Of a DNA stretch of 64,000 bases, positions 30,660 to 41,323 are shown one piece after another (the first letter of the stretch is position 1; every line of letters starts with the position of its first letter). Origin of the DNA: Mesostigma viride (Eukaryota; Streptophyta; Mesostigmatophyceae; Mesostigmatales; Mesostigmataceae); NCBI GenBank assembly GCA_009746045.1, contig RPFO01000065.1:1348424-1412423 (forward strand), written 5' to 3'. Below the pieces are notes generated by a model, which saw only the letters and a list, made by a program, of their open reading frames with translations, did not search any database and was not told the DNA's origin. Position numbers and translations under genes: made by a program.

Positions 30660-31387
30660 AAATTCTTTGTGGGCGCGCCGTGCTAAAGTTCGTTCGGGTA
30701 GGAGTGTCCCATTTTTAGGGCACGTTCTGTCAGATGCCGGGGTCGCTACCGACCCGGATAAAACTAAGTCAATTCAGGAATGGCCTACTCCTACCGACGT
30801 TAAAGGTGTACGTAGTTTTCTAGGAATTGCTTCTTACTATAGGCGTTTTATCCCGCGTTTCGCAACCATAGCAGCCCCTATTAATCATTTATTAAAGAAG
30901 GATATCCCCTTTGTTTGGAGTAGTGAATGTCAGTCGGCTTTTCAGTGTCTAAAATCCCTACTCCTTTCCCCTCCTGTACTCATCCTACCGGATACTACTA
31001 AACCCTTTGTGGTAGCTACAGATGCCAGTAAGGTACGTAGCTATAGGGGGCGTCCTTCTCCAGGATCAGGGTCAGGGCTTACAGCCAATTGAGTATATCT
31101 CTAGGACAATGCTCCCTGCGGAGCGTAACTATCCCGTACACCAGCAGGAACTCTTAGCGGTGGTGTATTGTTGCCACGCGTGGCAGCACTTTCCTAAGGG
31201 TGCTCAATTTGATGTCTGCCTGAATGAACCCTGTGAGTTAGATCCTTATAGGTTAGTCATCCAAACGGATCACCGTCCCCTTACCCATCTTCTCTCCCAA
31301 CCCAACCTTACCCCTCGGCAAGCACGCTGGATGGAATTTTTAGCACAGTTTTCCCCTTTTAAACTTCAGTATATGTTGAGGGTGTAG
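30592..31387 (+). pseudogene. Gypsy G RT thumb and RNase H, two frames
   Basis: 30592-31092 carries VPFLGHVLSDAGV, the conserved SFLGIASYYRRFIPRF block and the RNase H start VVATDASKV. 31022-31387 continues with IGGVLLQDQ, RNYPVHQQELLAVVY and IQTDHRPLTHLL. A one-base shift separates them near 31035, where a GVAI-type block would be expected. Function is completion of cDNA synthesis and RNA removal. Confidence 0.82.
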
Positions 31388-31479
31388 ATAACATAGTACC
31401 AGATGCACTCTCTCGTCGTGCAGATTACTCCTTTTTCGAGGACCTTGATGTTCTCAATACTACTCTAGTTCCTACTACT

Positions 31480-32346
31480 ATGGGTGTAACCCCTTATGGT
31501 GAACTACCTGATGATGAATCCTATGCCTACCTCTTTCATACAGCTGTTCGCATGCCTGATCTCCTTTCTCACGTAGGACTCTCTCTCCCGTGTGAGGCCC
31601 TTCCCGTGGCCTCGGTGGGGGGGGAGGGGAAAAATAAAATTTCTATACCGCTTAGCCATATAGCGACTAGGTCAGGAAAGTCTTATGAAAACATAGTCCC
31701 TCTAGGACCTCCCCTTCTCTTTGGCAAGGCGGTAGGAGACCTCTTTAAACCTGTTCTGGATACCTCTGTAGCGATGCCTACCTCTGATCTTGAACGTCTT
31801 ATTAGTAGATTTACGGCCACTGAGCCGGAAGCATTAGCTGCCATTGCTGCACATCCCCAACAATTAGGCAAGCACCCTTGTAAATTTGTAGGTGGGTTTT
31901 TATATGTGCAGATAGCAGATTCTCCCCCTCAATGGCGCCTGTATGTCCCTCCTATCTGTCGCTCCTCCTTGCTCTTTGAGTTGCATGACTTAGCTGCTCA
32001 TCAGGGTGGTAAACGGGTACGGGACCTAGTAGCCCGCTCTTATTACTGGCCTTCCCTTTATAAGGATGTAGATGAGTATGTTAGAACTTGTCAATCTTGC
32101 CAGGAGATGAAACCCAATAACGTAGGACAGATAGCAGAACCTAGGACCTTGCCTGACCCCATCATGCCGTGGGATTCTATCATGATGGATTTTGTAGGAC
32201 CTTTTAGAAAGAATGATAGGGGCAATGCCCAGATCCTTGTGTTCATAGATCGTTTTACTCGTATGTGCCATCTCGTGCCGTGTCCTTTAGAACTCACAGC
32301 ACGTGATTGCGCACGCCTATACCTCAATAATGTATACGGAGAGTGA
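31480..32346 (+). pseudogene. Gypsy G integrase, C-terminally truncated
   Basis: The zinc domain (LHDLAAHQGGKRV ... CQSCQEMK) and the first catalytic Asp region (SIMMDFVGPF) are present. The protein ends at YLNNVYGE, just before the second Asp would appear. The rest of the catalytic core and the C-terminal domain are missing, replaced by the GC-richer segment that follows. G cannot integrate without help in trans. Confidence 0.85.
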
Positions 32347-32377
32347 GCAAGATGGGTGTAGTCGCCTGCTGCAGGAA

Positions 32378-32384
32378 TATAAAA
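32378..32384 (+). promoter_or_regulatory. TATA-box-like TATAAAA before the large unknown ORF
   Basis: Lies 94 bases before ATG 32478, just after the integrase break. It could give the following ORF its own promoter. Sequence match only. Confidence 0.35.
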
Positions 32385-32477
32385 CCCTGCACAAGCTCTA
32401 GTTGTAGACCTTCTCCTCTCTTATGTTATGTCTGCTGTCGACGGGTGGTTGGTTGTCCCCTCCCCTCCGCAGCCGTC

Positions 32478-34802
32478 ATGTCAGAGCCTACCCCTCCGGC
32501 TGAGAGCCCGCTGCCGTCCCCGCCCCTACCAGACCCTGAGCTGTACTTCGAGGCCCTTCCGGGCCGCTGGGTGTCACGGTCCAGTTTTCCGGGTGGCATC
32601 GTGCAGCCGGCCCTCCAGGCCCAACATGCGGGTTTAGTCAGGGCTGCTCTCTTCGGGGTCACGTGGTACGGTCCCTCCCCTGATGAACCGCACCAACTTG
32701 TTTTGCACGGGTTCGACGATGCCGGGCACTGTTTGTTAGGATGTGGCTCCCGCTGTCCAGCCTTGGGACAGATAGCTGCGGTTCTCCAGTGCCCCCGGGT
32801 GTTTTCCTACCTTTCTACCCCTGTGGGCCGCTCCTGCCTACGGGATGTGTTCCCCTGGCTTCCGGCCGAGGGTGATGCGGAAGTAGATGAGAACCCCTGC
32901 GACCTTCTACGGGCAGTAGAGTTCATGGAGATAGCAGACCAGACAGCGGGCGTAGGATTGGGCGACCCTACTCCTACGGACGCGCCAGTAGAGGCACAGT
33001 ATTCTCCTGAGTATTCGGCCTCCCCTGCGGCGTCCTCCTCTTCAGTGTCGGCGCCTTCCCCTGTCCCGTCTTCACCGAGGTCGGTCCTGTGCGCATCGGT
33101 GGAGCCTACCCCTTTGGGCTCTGGTCGTGAGCCTGATCCTCTTTCGGCGACAGTTTCTGCGATGCAGGCGCAGATCCAGTCCCTGACGGCGGCCTTCGGG
33201 GCCTTCATGGCGGCCCAGGCGCACGCTCCAGCCACGCCAGGTGGGGTGTCTGCCGCAGCTGTGCCCCCTTCCCCTCCGGTCGCCTCGACGTCTACGGGTC
33301 CGTCTGTGCCGCGCGAGCCCTCGGCGGCTGCGGTTCCCTCTGTTGCTGCGGCTCCTACGCCTTCGGCTACCTCTGCGCCTGCTACTGACGTACCTGCGCC
33401 TCGGCGCGAGTCCGCCGTCCCAGCGGCCGCGCCCGTCGCCGCCGCGTCCGAGCCGCCCACCACGTCAGCGCCGCCCTCGCGGGGTTTCTTCAGCGACCCG
33501 GGCGGTCTTCCCAGGCTTTGGGAGGGCGGTCCTCCGCAGAGGATCCCGGTGCCTGACTGGAGCTTAGACGGTAACCAGTCGTATGCCGGATTGCCTGTCC
33601 CCACGGGCCCTATTTTCAACATGTGGCCTGGTGGTGCTCCGCCCCCAGAGACCGGCGCGCCAGCTGCGGAGGCGGGTCCGTCGCGACCCCCTGCGGCATC
33701 GGGTCCGACGCGGCCCCCTGTTGTACCGGCGCCGTCTGCGTCTGTGCCGGTTCCTACCCCTTCGTCGGCCCCTGTCCCTTCGGCCCCGCGGTCTTTGGCT
33801 GCGGTTGTTCGGTCCAGTGGCTCTGACCCTCGCGCCACCCGCGCTGCCGATTCCCTTCGGGAGTTGTCAGAGGGCGATCGGGATCGGGCCCCTTCTGTGG
33901 TGCATGCGACTCCGGAGTCGCGCGACACGCCTGTCTTTGGGTACGGTATGTCTGCGCTCGCCTGCCGCCAGTGTGACCTGCCGCGCGCCTCCGCCGAGCT
34001 TGCCATTTCGCCCATGTCCTACGGTTTCTCTCAGGTGTGTCGGGCGCCGCGGGACCGTGGCCTACCAGTTGAGACTGATCGGCCTCCTTTCGATATGGTT
34101 ATTTTAGCTGATCCGGTGTTCCAGGGTGAGATCCTGGTTCGGCGCGTCCTGTATCGCTGGGCTAGGCGCCACAATGACTTGGACACCTACGGCGGGTTCC
34201 AGTGGGCTTACCCTCCGCCTCTGGGCATTATGGCCTCAGATGCCCTTACGGTAGAGTTTCCTGCGGTGCCGGGTGCCACGTACAGCACGGTCCTTCAGCC
34301 CATCCTAGAGTGGGATGCCCGTCGTCCAGCGCCCATCCCGGGCCAGGGTCTGGACTCTCGGGGTCATCCTCCTCCCCGGGCTAGCGACTACCTCGAGACG
34401 TTCGGGTCGCGACAGTGTGCCCGTCGGTGGCGCTCCCGTGAGATTCGGCATATCCGGTTGTGGCCGTCCAACGTGGAGCCCCTGGTAGATCTGTTTTTCC
34501 CGACGGGTATGCGCCCTCGGATCCGGTACCATCGCCTGCTCCTGCGGGCTCTCTGCCTGATCGCGGTAGAGCCTTTCCTACGCCTCTTTGCCTGTGGTTT
34601 CCTGGACTGGGCCCGGGGCCAGGTCGTTCTTACGCAGCATAGGTATTACTGGGCCTTCCTGGGTCTTTTTCCTGACGGCGTGTGGGCCGATGTTTTCCTC
34701 ACTGTAGATAGGCACGACAATGCTGAGGATGTGTCTCACTACCAGGCGTACCTGGATGTCCTGCTGGCCTCCCGTGGTACTTACCAGACGGATGGCCATT
34801 AG
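32478..34802 (+). CDS. Large unknown ORF in Gypsy G (774 residues)
   Basis: ATG 32478 (MSEPTPPAESP) is preferred over the longer open stretch because it follows the TATA-like box and the upstream residues look non-coding. An N-terminal domain of about 150 residues (LYFEALPGRWVSRSSFPGG ... FSYLSTPVGRSCLRDVF) is followed by a short helix (VSAMQAQIQSLTAAFGAFM) and a long Pro/Ala/Ser-rich linker. The C-terminal domain of about 280 residues is rich in Trp, Arg and Tyr (VRRVLYRWARRHNDLDTYG ... FLDWARGQVVLTQHRYYW). I recognise no family. Base composition is clearly GC-richer than the pol genes beside it, so it looks captured. It occupies the env-like position but shows no signal peptide or membrane anchor. 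Confidence 0.7.
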   Translation: MSEPTPPAESPLPSPPLPDPELYFEALPGRWVSRSSFPGGIVQPALQAQHAGLVRAALFGVTWYGPSPDEPHQLVLHGFDDAGHCLLGCGSRCPALGQIAAVLQCPRVFSYLSTPVGRSCLRDVFPWLPAEGDAEVDENPCDLLRAVEFMEIADQTAGVGLGDPTPTDAPVEAQYSPEYSASPAASSSSVSAPSPVPSSPRSVLCASVEPTPLGSGREPDPLSATVSAMQAQIQSLTAAFGAFMAAQAHAPATPGGVSAAAVPPSPPVASTSTGPSVPREPSAAAVPSVAAAPTPSATSAPATDVPAPRRESAVPAAAPVAAASEPPTTSAPPSRGFFSDPGGLPRLWEGGPPQRIPVPDWSLDGNQSYAGLPVPTGPIFNMWPGGAPPPETGAPAAEAGPSRPPAASGPTRPPVVPAPSASVPVPTPSSAPVPSAPRSLAAVVRSSGSDPRATRAADSLRELSEGDRDRAPSVVHATPESRDTPVFGYGMSALACRQCDLPRASAELAISPMSYGFSQVCRAPRDRGLPVETDRPPFDMVILADPVFQGEILVRRVLYRWARRHNDLDTYGGFQWAYPPPLGIMASDALTVEFPAVPGATYSTVLQPILEWDARRPAPIPGQGLDSRGHPPPRASDYLETFGSRQCARRWRSREIRHIRLWPSNVEPLVDLFFPTGMRPRIRYHRLLLRALCLIAVEPFLRLFACGFLDWARGQVVLTQHRYYWAFLGLFPDGVWADVFLTVDRHDNAEDVSHYQAYLDVLLASRGTYQTDGH

Positions 34803-35172
34803 ATAGAGGGCCTTAGGCCCGACCTGAGGGTGTTGTCCCTCCGGTATATAGAGTCGCCCTCACGTTCTGGCCAGTTGACTGGTCGTTCCTGGTCCTTGGT
34901 ACTGATTTGTTTACTCTGTGTGTCCTGCCCAGTGCCGTTCCCCCCCGGCAAGGACTTTGTTCCAGGCAGTTAGGGGAACCTACCACCAGGCTTGGTGCTG
35001 GCTAACCCTACACCTCCCGGCGTGGTGGTGGAGACCGAGTTAATACGTTGGTGCCTTGTATCTTGGATGGTCTGCCGACTGTGTTGGTGTGTGCTGGGTG
35101 CATTAGGTTTCCTACCCCTTGTTTTCCTCCCTGTGCGTAGGGAGAGGGCTCCCTACCTTTGTGGGGGGGAGG
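34803..35172 (+). other. Gypsy G 3' UTR and polypurine tract
   Basis: No ORF of note. Ends in GTGGGGGGGAGG directly against the 3' LTR, the probable plus-strand primer site. Confidence 0.65.
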
Positions 35173-35735
35173 TGTTACGTCGCGTAACAATTCGTTGTAG
35201 TTACGGACGTAAATTAGGTCTTTTGCCTCGGTTGTCCCTAGGTTTACGTGTAGCTCCTACCGGGACACTATTGTCCTCGTAACAGTACTGTGGTACATTG
35301 GGTGCCTTTGGGCGCCGCGCCGCGTACTTTACTAGTGGTCCTTATCCTTTGGTAGAATGTAGTGGACCAGCGTGCATCTGTATCTGTGCCGGTGCATCTG
35401 TAGGCGAGGGCCATGTCGGCCCGAGCGTGTTGGACCGTTGGTGACCATTTATGCACGTTCTACCCCTCGTGTGTTCACTCGGCGTGTGTTAAATGAATTA
35501 ACACATATAGGCTTGGGTCATGGCAGTGTAGTTGTGTTTCCTTCCTCTATTCCTGGAGTAAACGGGTTGTGTAAATGGCTTATGGCGTATTATAGCAACA
35601 CTTACGTTAATGCATTGAGATCTGGATCGTCTCGTTCGTCTTTCGCTAGGGGTTTAACTAGAGGTGGCTTGACTAGTTTAGGTAGCATCAGGCCAGGTAG
35701 AGGTAGAGGTAGTGGTAGATACCCGAGGCGTAACA
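35173..35735 (+). repeat. 3' LTR of Gypsy G
   Basis: This intact 563 bp LTR holds the uninterrupted TTAA (35489-35492) that is the empty site for the insertion in the 5' LTR. It is followed by the GCGTG target copy. Confidence 0.94.
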
Positions 35736-36056
35736 GCGTGGTATCGCAACTAAAGATACACCCCGACGTGAAGTGTGTCACTCCTTGGCTGACCGGCGCA
35801 AAGAATCAACCAAACTGAAATGAGCGGCGTAAGAAAAATGCTATAGCCGCAGTCGCGCAACATCTAATGATGCGCACATTATCTCGGGCTGGTTTTTACT
35901 GCGTCTACACGCATTAATCATCACGGGGGTGACGATGAAAGGCAGCACTTGTTATTAGCTTCTGTATCATTGAATTTTTCGCAACCAGTAGTTTTCGTAT
36001 GATGTATTACGCTTCTATTAACCGTGGAACTCCAGGGTAACCAGACTCTTTATTAA
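35736..36056. other. Spacer between Gypsy G and TTAA element copy 2
   Basis: Continues the sequence interrupted at 23923. The last 45 bases (from about 36012) match 40254-40301. No gene seen. Confidence 0.5.
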
Positions 36057-39000
36057 GGTGAGGGTCCGGGCGCGAATTTTTTGGCGCCGAAAAAATTCGC
36101 GGTACCCGTCCGTACCGTGAAAAAGTGGTGCACGGTGCGCGCAACCCTAGCGGAGCTGGCCATGGCGACGGCTTTCAGGCAAAACTAGACAAATATAACA
36201 AGCGGAATGCAGAGAAATTGCGAGAATCTTAAAGGCGACGAGTTTATGATATTATTTCATCGCTAAGTTTGTGCGCTTTGCAATGTCGATAATTTTATTG
36301 ATGACCATCGCCGCGGGGGTCCAATCCGAAATTTTCGTCGCGAGGAATAAATAAGAATGCACGCTGGCGGCGGTGATTGTCAGGTTTTATGGGCTTTACT
36401 TAGCGTCAAGGATGCGTTTGCATTGTCAATAGAGAATCCTAAAGAAATTCGCCGGGGTTTTGCAAGATTTCCGTCATTTTCGGTAAGACACTGTCCAGGC
36501 TCGCCGGATGCGCGTCTCATCCTTCCATGGAAGGTTGGTCTTTCTTGCGCCACTGGGCATATGACACTGCCGGTAATGGTACGATCCCGTGCTTAGCGTC
36601 CCCCTATGAATGTTTCGCTGCTTTAAATGGTTGTCAACGCAAGTTTTCGCCTTCTATCCGCGCAGTTAGCGCCAGGTAGCATGCCATTCCGTGATGCGCA
36701 TCGCCAGATTCCAGGCAGCTTTCAGTGATTTTATCTAGGTTGCATCGCTGGGACGTGTCAAATCATGAGCCGTGGCATGTTGGCAAGTTGTAAGGGATTT
36801 GTCGAGTGGTTGTCGCGTGCCGGTCCATTACGTTCTTATTTACGCGCGGGTAAACTATTGTTACGTGACTTTTACGTCCGTGGAACCTTTGCGGTTTACT
36901 TAACCGCTTTGTCTTGGCGCCGCGCCGCGGAATCACGCGTCCACTGAATCGTCGGCGGATCTTCTGACTTTGTCCAAGTGCGAGTGCGTTCGCATTTGCG
37001 GCAGTGGGCTGGGGGGGATTTGGGCTACCGGTCGTCACCGGGGCAGTCTAGGCGCTGGCGCGCGCCACTAAGGCAGGCCAGGCATGTTGGGCTGGCTGCC
37101 GGCCCAGTGATCACGTGCTCTGCCAGGACTACAGCGAGGGACACCAGACTTTGTGGAGAACGACCAGGGCTACACGTGAAACGTCGCGAACGGTCAGCAC
37201 GCTTTGAGCAGCGGTGCCTGAGATGGCCGGCAATTTAGCCTGGTTAATTTCTGATTGCGGCAGCGCTTTTTAGTGTTGCAAAATATCTACAAGTTGTTTA
37301 GCTTGTGCTTGGACAGATTTGTTCATGAGATTTGGTTTGTGTCAGGCAAGCACCTGATCTAACGTTAAAAAGCGCATGCTAGATTTGCGGCACCTTGTTC
37401 AGCGTATTTTGGTCGTCACTGGCTGATGTTATGTTGGAAAGGTTAGCTTGCGCAGGTTAAAAGGATGAACAGTCGGCCATTGTGGTCGTTGTTCGTTCAG
37501 TTTTCACTTCACAACGACGCAGTTGTCTTCATGTGATTAACTAGTAGAACAACCCGGCCGCAACCTCCGTGATGGTTGCGAGATTGTTTTCATGGGTCGA
37601 GGCGAGATAGGCATACAAGTTAAGCCTTTTTGGATTTGTCTCGAGGACAGTCGTCGCAGGGACTACCAGTATGGTAGATTCGCCTGGGCGCTGTCGGTAG
37701 CTTAGGGTGAGAGCGGTTGGCTGGGTGTTGAAAAGGGAGGCCTACTGAGCTTGGCTGACCTTGTTTGACTATGCTAGGGAGGCATAGAGCCATGTTATTT
37801 GGTTCCCTGAATTTATAATTGGTCTTTGCCCGCATGGTAATTGCAGTGGATATGCATTAAGACCGCGCATGGGGCCAAGGGGGGAGGCTTCTGCACGGTA
37901 GGCGACATGGTTTCCTGGAAGGAGTTTGGTAAAAACACTCAGTTTTGTATGAATATTGACGCAGCCTTTCTTAGCAGTGGTTTCAGTGTGCTTAGAGGCT
38001 CACAAGGTTGAGGTTGTTTCTTAGCAAACAATCGCGCTGAAAAGAAAAGCTATAGTGGGCGTTCTGAGGGGCATATTGCATGGGTGGAACTGCATGTAGG
38101 TAGGGGATACCGTTGTTTTCTTGGCCTGAGTCTCTCCCACTGAATTATGAGACTGTCAGCCCTGTCATATGCTAGCAAGGCAAAGTAACCATGGTAAGAA
38201 GCCCTGGCACGCAGCATTTATGATTAGTATGCTTTCTCTGTGGACTGTCTGTTGTTCCCCTTGGTTGGGCAATCAGTGCCGATATGGCTTTCTAGGGTCT
38301 ATTTGCATTGGACACCTTGGTTTTTGTATGATGATCACAGCATACGCCTAGAATTTGCTTCAGAAGTGCTGGCTAGACATGTAGAGCTACCTGCCTTGTT
38401 GCTGTGCACACACCCATGAGGTTGCCCGTGCCAAGGTAAGGCAAGGGCACATAGGTGCCCAGCCACCTCCTTGTACGTTGTGCTCGAATTGGGCATGGTC
38501 TGGAGCCATTTGGATGGCATAGAAAGTGTTAGTGTGCCTTAATACTCACTATTGCCTTCCTTAGCGGCTGCACAGGTGGCCAGCTGCCAAACGCTATAAC
38601 TTCCACGTTTGTAGTCAGAATGGGCTCAAACTTTGTGGGATTGTGTATGCCCATGTTTAGTATTTGTGTATATCTCCCCAGGGTCAAATTGTGTGTCTAT
38701 GATTTGTTTTATTTTTTTCAGCCCAAAAAAGTACCTCTTTTGGGGGAAAATTAATAACTGATGAAATACTCACCATTTTGGGGTGCCAACTAGGTGGAAA
38801 ATTTGCAAACTGGGGCAACTAAATGGGAATATATTGAAACATGCAAAAAGATGCCCCCATTGTCCTAGGCAGAATGTGCCATAAATAGCGTCTTTTGCTA
38901 TTTTTAGCACAATACGAGCGTGTAACTGTGCATACCACCCTCAACAAGTGGTGGGATGGACCCCCATACATCCTATTTACATGCCAAAATCATCTCTTGG

Positions 39001-39072
39001 GTCCCCCCAGGTCAACAGTACATGTTATTCCATGGTATGGTTTCAGGGGGGCTGGCACCATATACCCTCACC
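36057..39072. mobile_element. TTAA-target DNA transposon, copy 2 (with nested insert)
   Basis: Flanked by TTAA (36053-36056 and 39073-39076). Ends GGTGAGGGT...ACCCTCACC. The outer segments match copy 1 (24244-26142) along much of their length. The paralogous site at 40298-40301 has the same flanks with a single TTAA. A 1.1 kb insert (36811-37907) accounts for most of the extra length. No transposase frame. Confidence 0.88.
36811..37907. mobile_element. TGTC...GACA insert in TTAA element copy 2
   Basis: Ends are TGTCGCGTGCCG and, inverted, TGTCGCCTACCG. The target duplication is TGGT (36807-36810 and 37908-37911), single in copy 1 near 24992-24995. TGT...ACA ends with a 4 bp duplication resemble Ginger-type elements. 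No coding frame of note, so the family call is tentative. Confidence 0.65.
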
Positions 39073-39194
39073 TTAAAACAATGAGTGGAGCACATACAAA
39101 AGGCAGGCCACATCCCGGCCGCCGATGCTCATGGGAACACTTATTGCTTGGCAAAGGCTAGCCTTACCCCCAAACACGCAGGGAGGGTGGGCGG

Positions 39195-40181
39195 GAAAAG
39201 AAAAGAGGCCGACCTTAGCTAGGTGGGTTTGTTTTTGTCCTTTTTTGCGTGTCATGCGGCCTTGGCCCGGACGGCATTTTTTCGCCACGCAAATGTTGCG
39301 TCTGAACAAATGACGCAATGTGGCGGTCTAATTGCCGGCAGCTTACGTAAGGCTGCAGGGGCTATTAGTTAGGTCACATATTGCGTGAGAGAAGGAATCT
39401 AGATCTAGTTAATCACTACGCCATTAGCCAAGAAACCTAGACAGTGGCAGGTTTATATCTCAACGTAGCTCCTGCCACCTGGCCAAGAAAAATCTGGCCA
39501 AAGTTTTGGCCACGACTGATCCGGATCAGGCCGCACCGGCCTCAAAAGGTATGTCACGTGAACCCAATAACCTAGCTATAGCGGCTACCCTTCCATCTCA
39601 CTATAAAGAAACTATGTTCAGCGAACCACGAGTATTTCATCATCGTTCAGGGCCAGGAAAGTCTCGACGCAGTGATGAGATTGCCTTTCTGTCATGAGAT
39701 TGCTAGCTTTCCGCTAGCCTTCTTTTTGCGGCTTCGGCATGGCGCAGTTTAGTGTACCTGCAGATACCGTCAACAAGGTAAAGTCGTTATATCATTCGGT
39801 AAGTAATCTCGGACACGTTGTTGAAGGTTTGTGGTGATAATTTCGCTAACTTACTACTCCTGTGTACTAGTTTGTGGTTGTGGTTTTGTACAACCATCGT
39901 CGTAAGATTTTCATCAGTTTTGTTCATGATTAGCTGCGTCTGTACCTAATTTTCTAGAATGACGATTGATTTAACATCTAAAGAAGTTGTAGATGGTAGC
40001 ACGATGGTTTCTATTGCCTAAATTCTTCAGGAAAGATGGTATCATGGCCAGTTTTTTGTCAGCCTTTTGGCTTTGCTAGTAAAGGACGCCTGTGCATGCA
40101 GCAGTTGTGCAGTCCATGCAACATCTATGGAGGCCCCAGTGCCTTGCTGACGTAGAAAAGAAGTTCGATGCAGTGTTTGTA
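39195..40181. repeat. 987 bp segmental duplicate, copy 1
   Basis: Matches 54833-55819 nearly base for base at a constant offset of 15638. The sequence upstream of it (39077-39168) matches 40302-40393. No gene is visible apart from short frames. Confidence 0.9.
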
Positions 40182-40393
40182 ACCTAGCTATAGCGGCTAC
40201 CCTTCCATCTCACTATAAAGAAACTATGTTCAGAGAACCACGATTCTATTAACCCATGGGTTAACCGTGGAACTCCAGGGTGTAACCAGACTCTTTATTA
40301 AAACAATGAGTGGAGCACATACAAAAGGCAGGCCACATCCCGGCCGCCGATGCTCATGGGAACACTTATTGCTTGGCAAAGGCTAGCCTTACC
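40182..40393. repeat. Left part of duplicate copy 2 with empty TTAA site
   Basis: 40182-40248 repeats 39568-39630. 40254-40301 and 40302-40393 match the left and right flanks of TTAA element copy 2. TTAA occurs once at 40298-40301. The DIRS-like element interrupts after 40393. Confidence 0.82.
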
Positions 40394-40553
40394 GGCGGCC
40401 TTATATCCCTCCCGGCCTGGCGATCCATGCCAGGGGCAAAGAACCTAGCATAATGACATAGAAATGAACAACCAAACTAGGTGGAGGGCAATTTCAAAAT
40501 AGCCCGCCAGGCCCGAGGGGCCGGGGCAGGCGGCCATGGCCCGAAGAAGAACC

Positions 40554-41323
40554 TCAGGAAACTCCACCTCCAAACTGCGGTGCAAGCCCACATAATGGGC
40601 AATTAACCGTGGAGCTGCTAAGCCAGCGCCCCCGGCCCTGGATGTCCCCCGTGCTGCGACCCGCGAGGAAATCATGAGTGGCACCCCCATATGCCGCAGC
40701 CCGTGAATGGTGAAAATCTGGGCGACCCCCTAGGCCTGCCGTCGCGTCCTGCCAAATGCGCCTGAATTGCGGGTAGGTGAAAGGGAACACGGCCTCCCAA
40801 GCGTGCTTACCCGCGATGCAGTGACGGAGGATGGTTTCAGACAGCACATCTTCTACCACCACTGACTGAGTCTTGCCCTTAGAGGTCTTGGTAGACCTCA
40901 ACAGTAGGGCGCCCCGTTGAGCCGGCCCATTCAGCGCGCCTCCGAGATTCGCAGGTAATGGCGGAACACGATGACCACCAGCAGGCCCGCAAGGCGCTGA
41001 CCTTGCATGACCATCGTGCTGGCAAGTGCAAACGCCGCCTCCCATGGAATGGGAGGAGGGGCACGGGGTGGCACAAGTGTTTTCCACCCAGCGAGGACGC
41101 CACGGGCCAAGTCCCACCGCTTCACCATACCGGGATAATAAAGTTGCAACCCCATCAAGGCATTGACACATGTCTGGCGTCTGTATCCCCGAAAATGAGC
41201 CCAGGCGACATACGCACAAAATGTCTCCTCAAGAGTGTCAGCTTGTGACGATGACCTGTCCGCCCGCCCACCAGCCTCCCACCAAGTCAAGAGGGAATCA
41301 AGACCACGACGGTAGGCCAGCAA
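40554..41323 (-). pseudogene. Tyrosine recombinase of DIRS-like element
   Basis: The N-terminal part 41323-40931 has a SAM-like core-binding region (ETFCAYVAWAHFRGYRRQTC) and box I (FRHYLRISEA, catalytic Arg). After a frameshift the frame 41219-40554 continues with TKTSKGKTQSV (strand Lys region) and FHHSRAAAYGGATHDFLAG, then GRGRW. In this family the last block normally reads H-x-x-R with Gly-Gly-Ala-Thr, then GRW and the nucleophile Tyr. The Tyr is not evident here. Recombinases of this class insert circular cDNA. Confidence 0.72.

Larger units (their letters stand above)
23924..35735 (+). mobile_element. Ty3/Gypsy LTR retrotransposon G
   Basis: LTRs run TGTTACG...CGTAACA, with target duplication GCGTG at 23919-23923 and 35736-35740. 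Without the 1.9 kb insert the 5' LTR is 563 bp, equal to the 3' LTR. A possible primer site TGGACTCGGA begins one base after the 5' LTR (26391). Order: hybrid-binding ORF, gag, zinc knuckle, protease, RT, RNase H, truncated integrase, large unknown ORF, polypurine tract GTGGGGGGGAGG (35161-35172), 3' LTR. RT before integrase defines the Gypsy order. Confidence 0.93.

Noticed and set aside
32343-32477. Longer start of the unknown G ORF with Cys-rich residues
   Set aside because: This part overlaps the integrase end and the TATA-like box and looks like chance open sequence; ATG 32478 is a better start.
32807-34015. 402-codon frame on the minus strand
   Set aside because: It is the GC-rich shadow of the plus-strand unknown ORF, made of Ala/Gly/Thr-rich translation.
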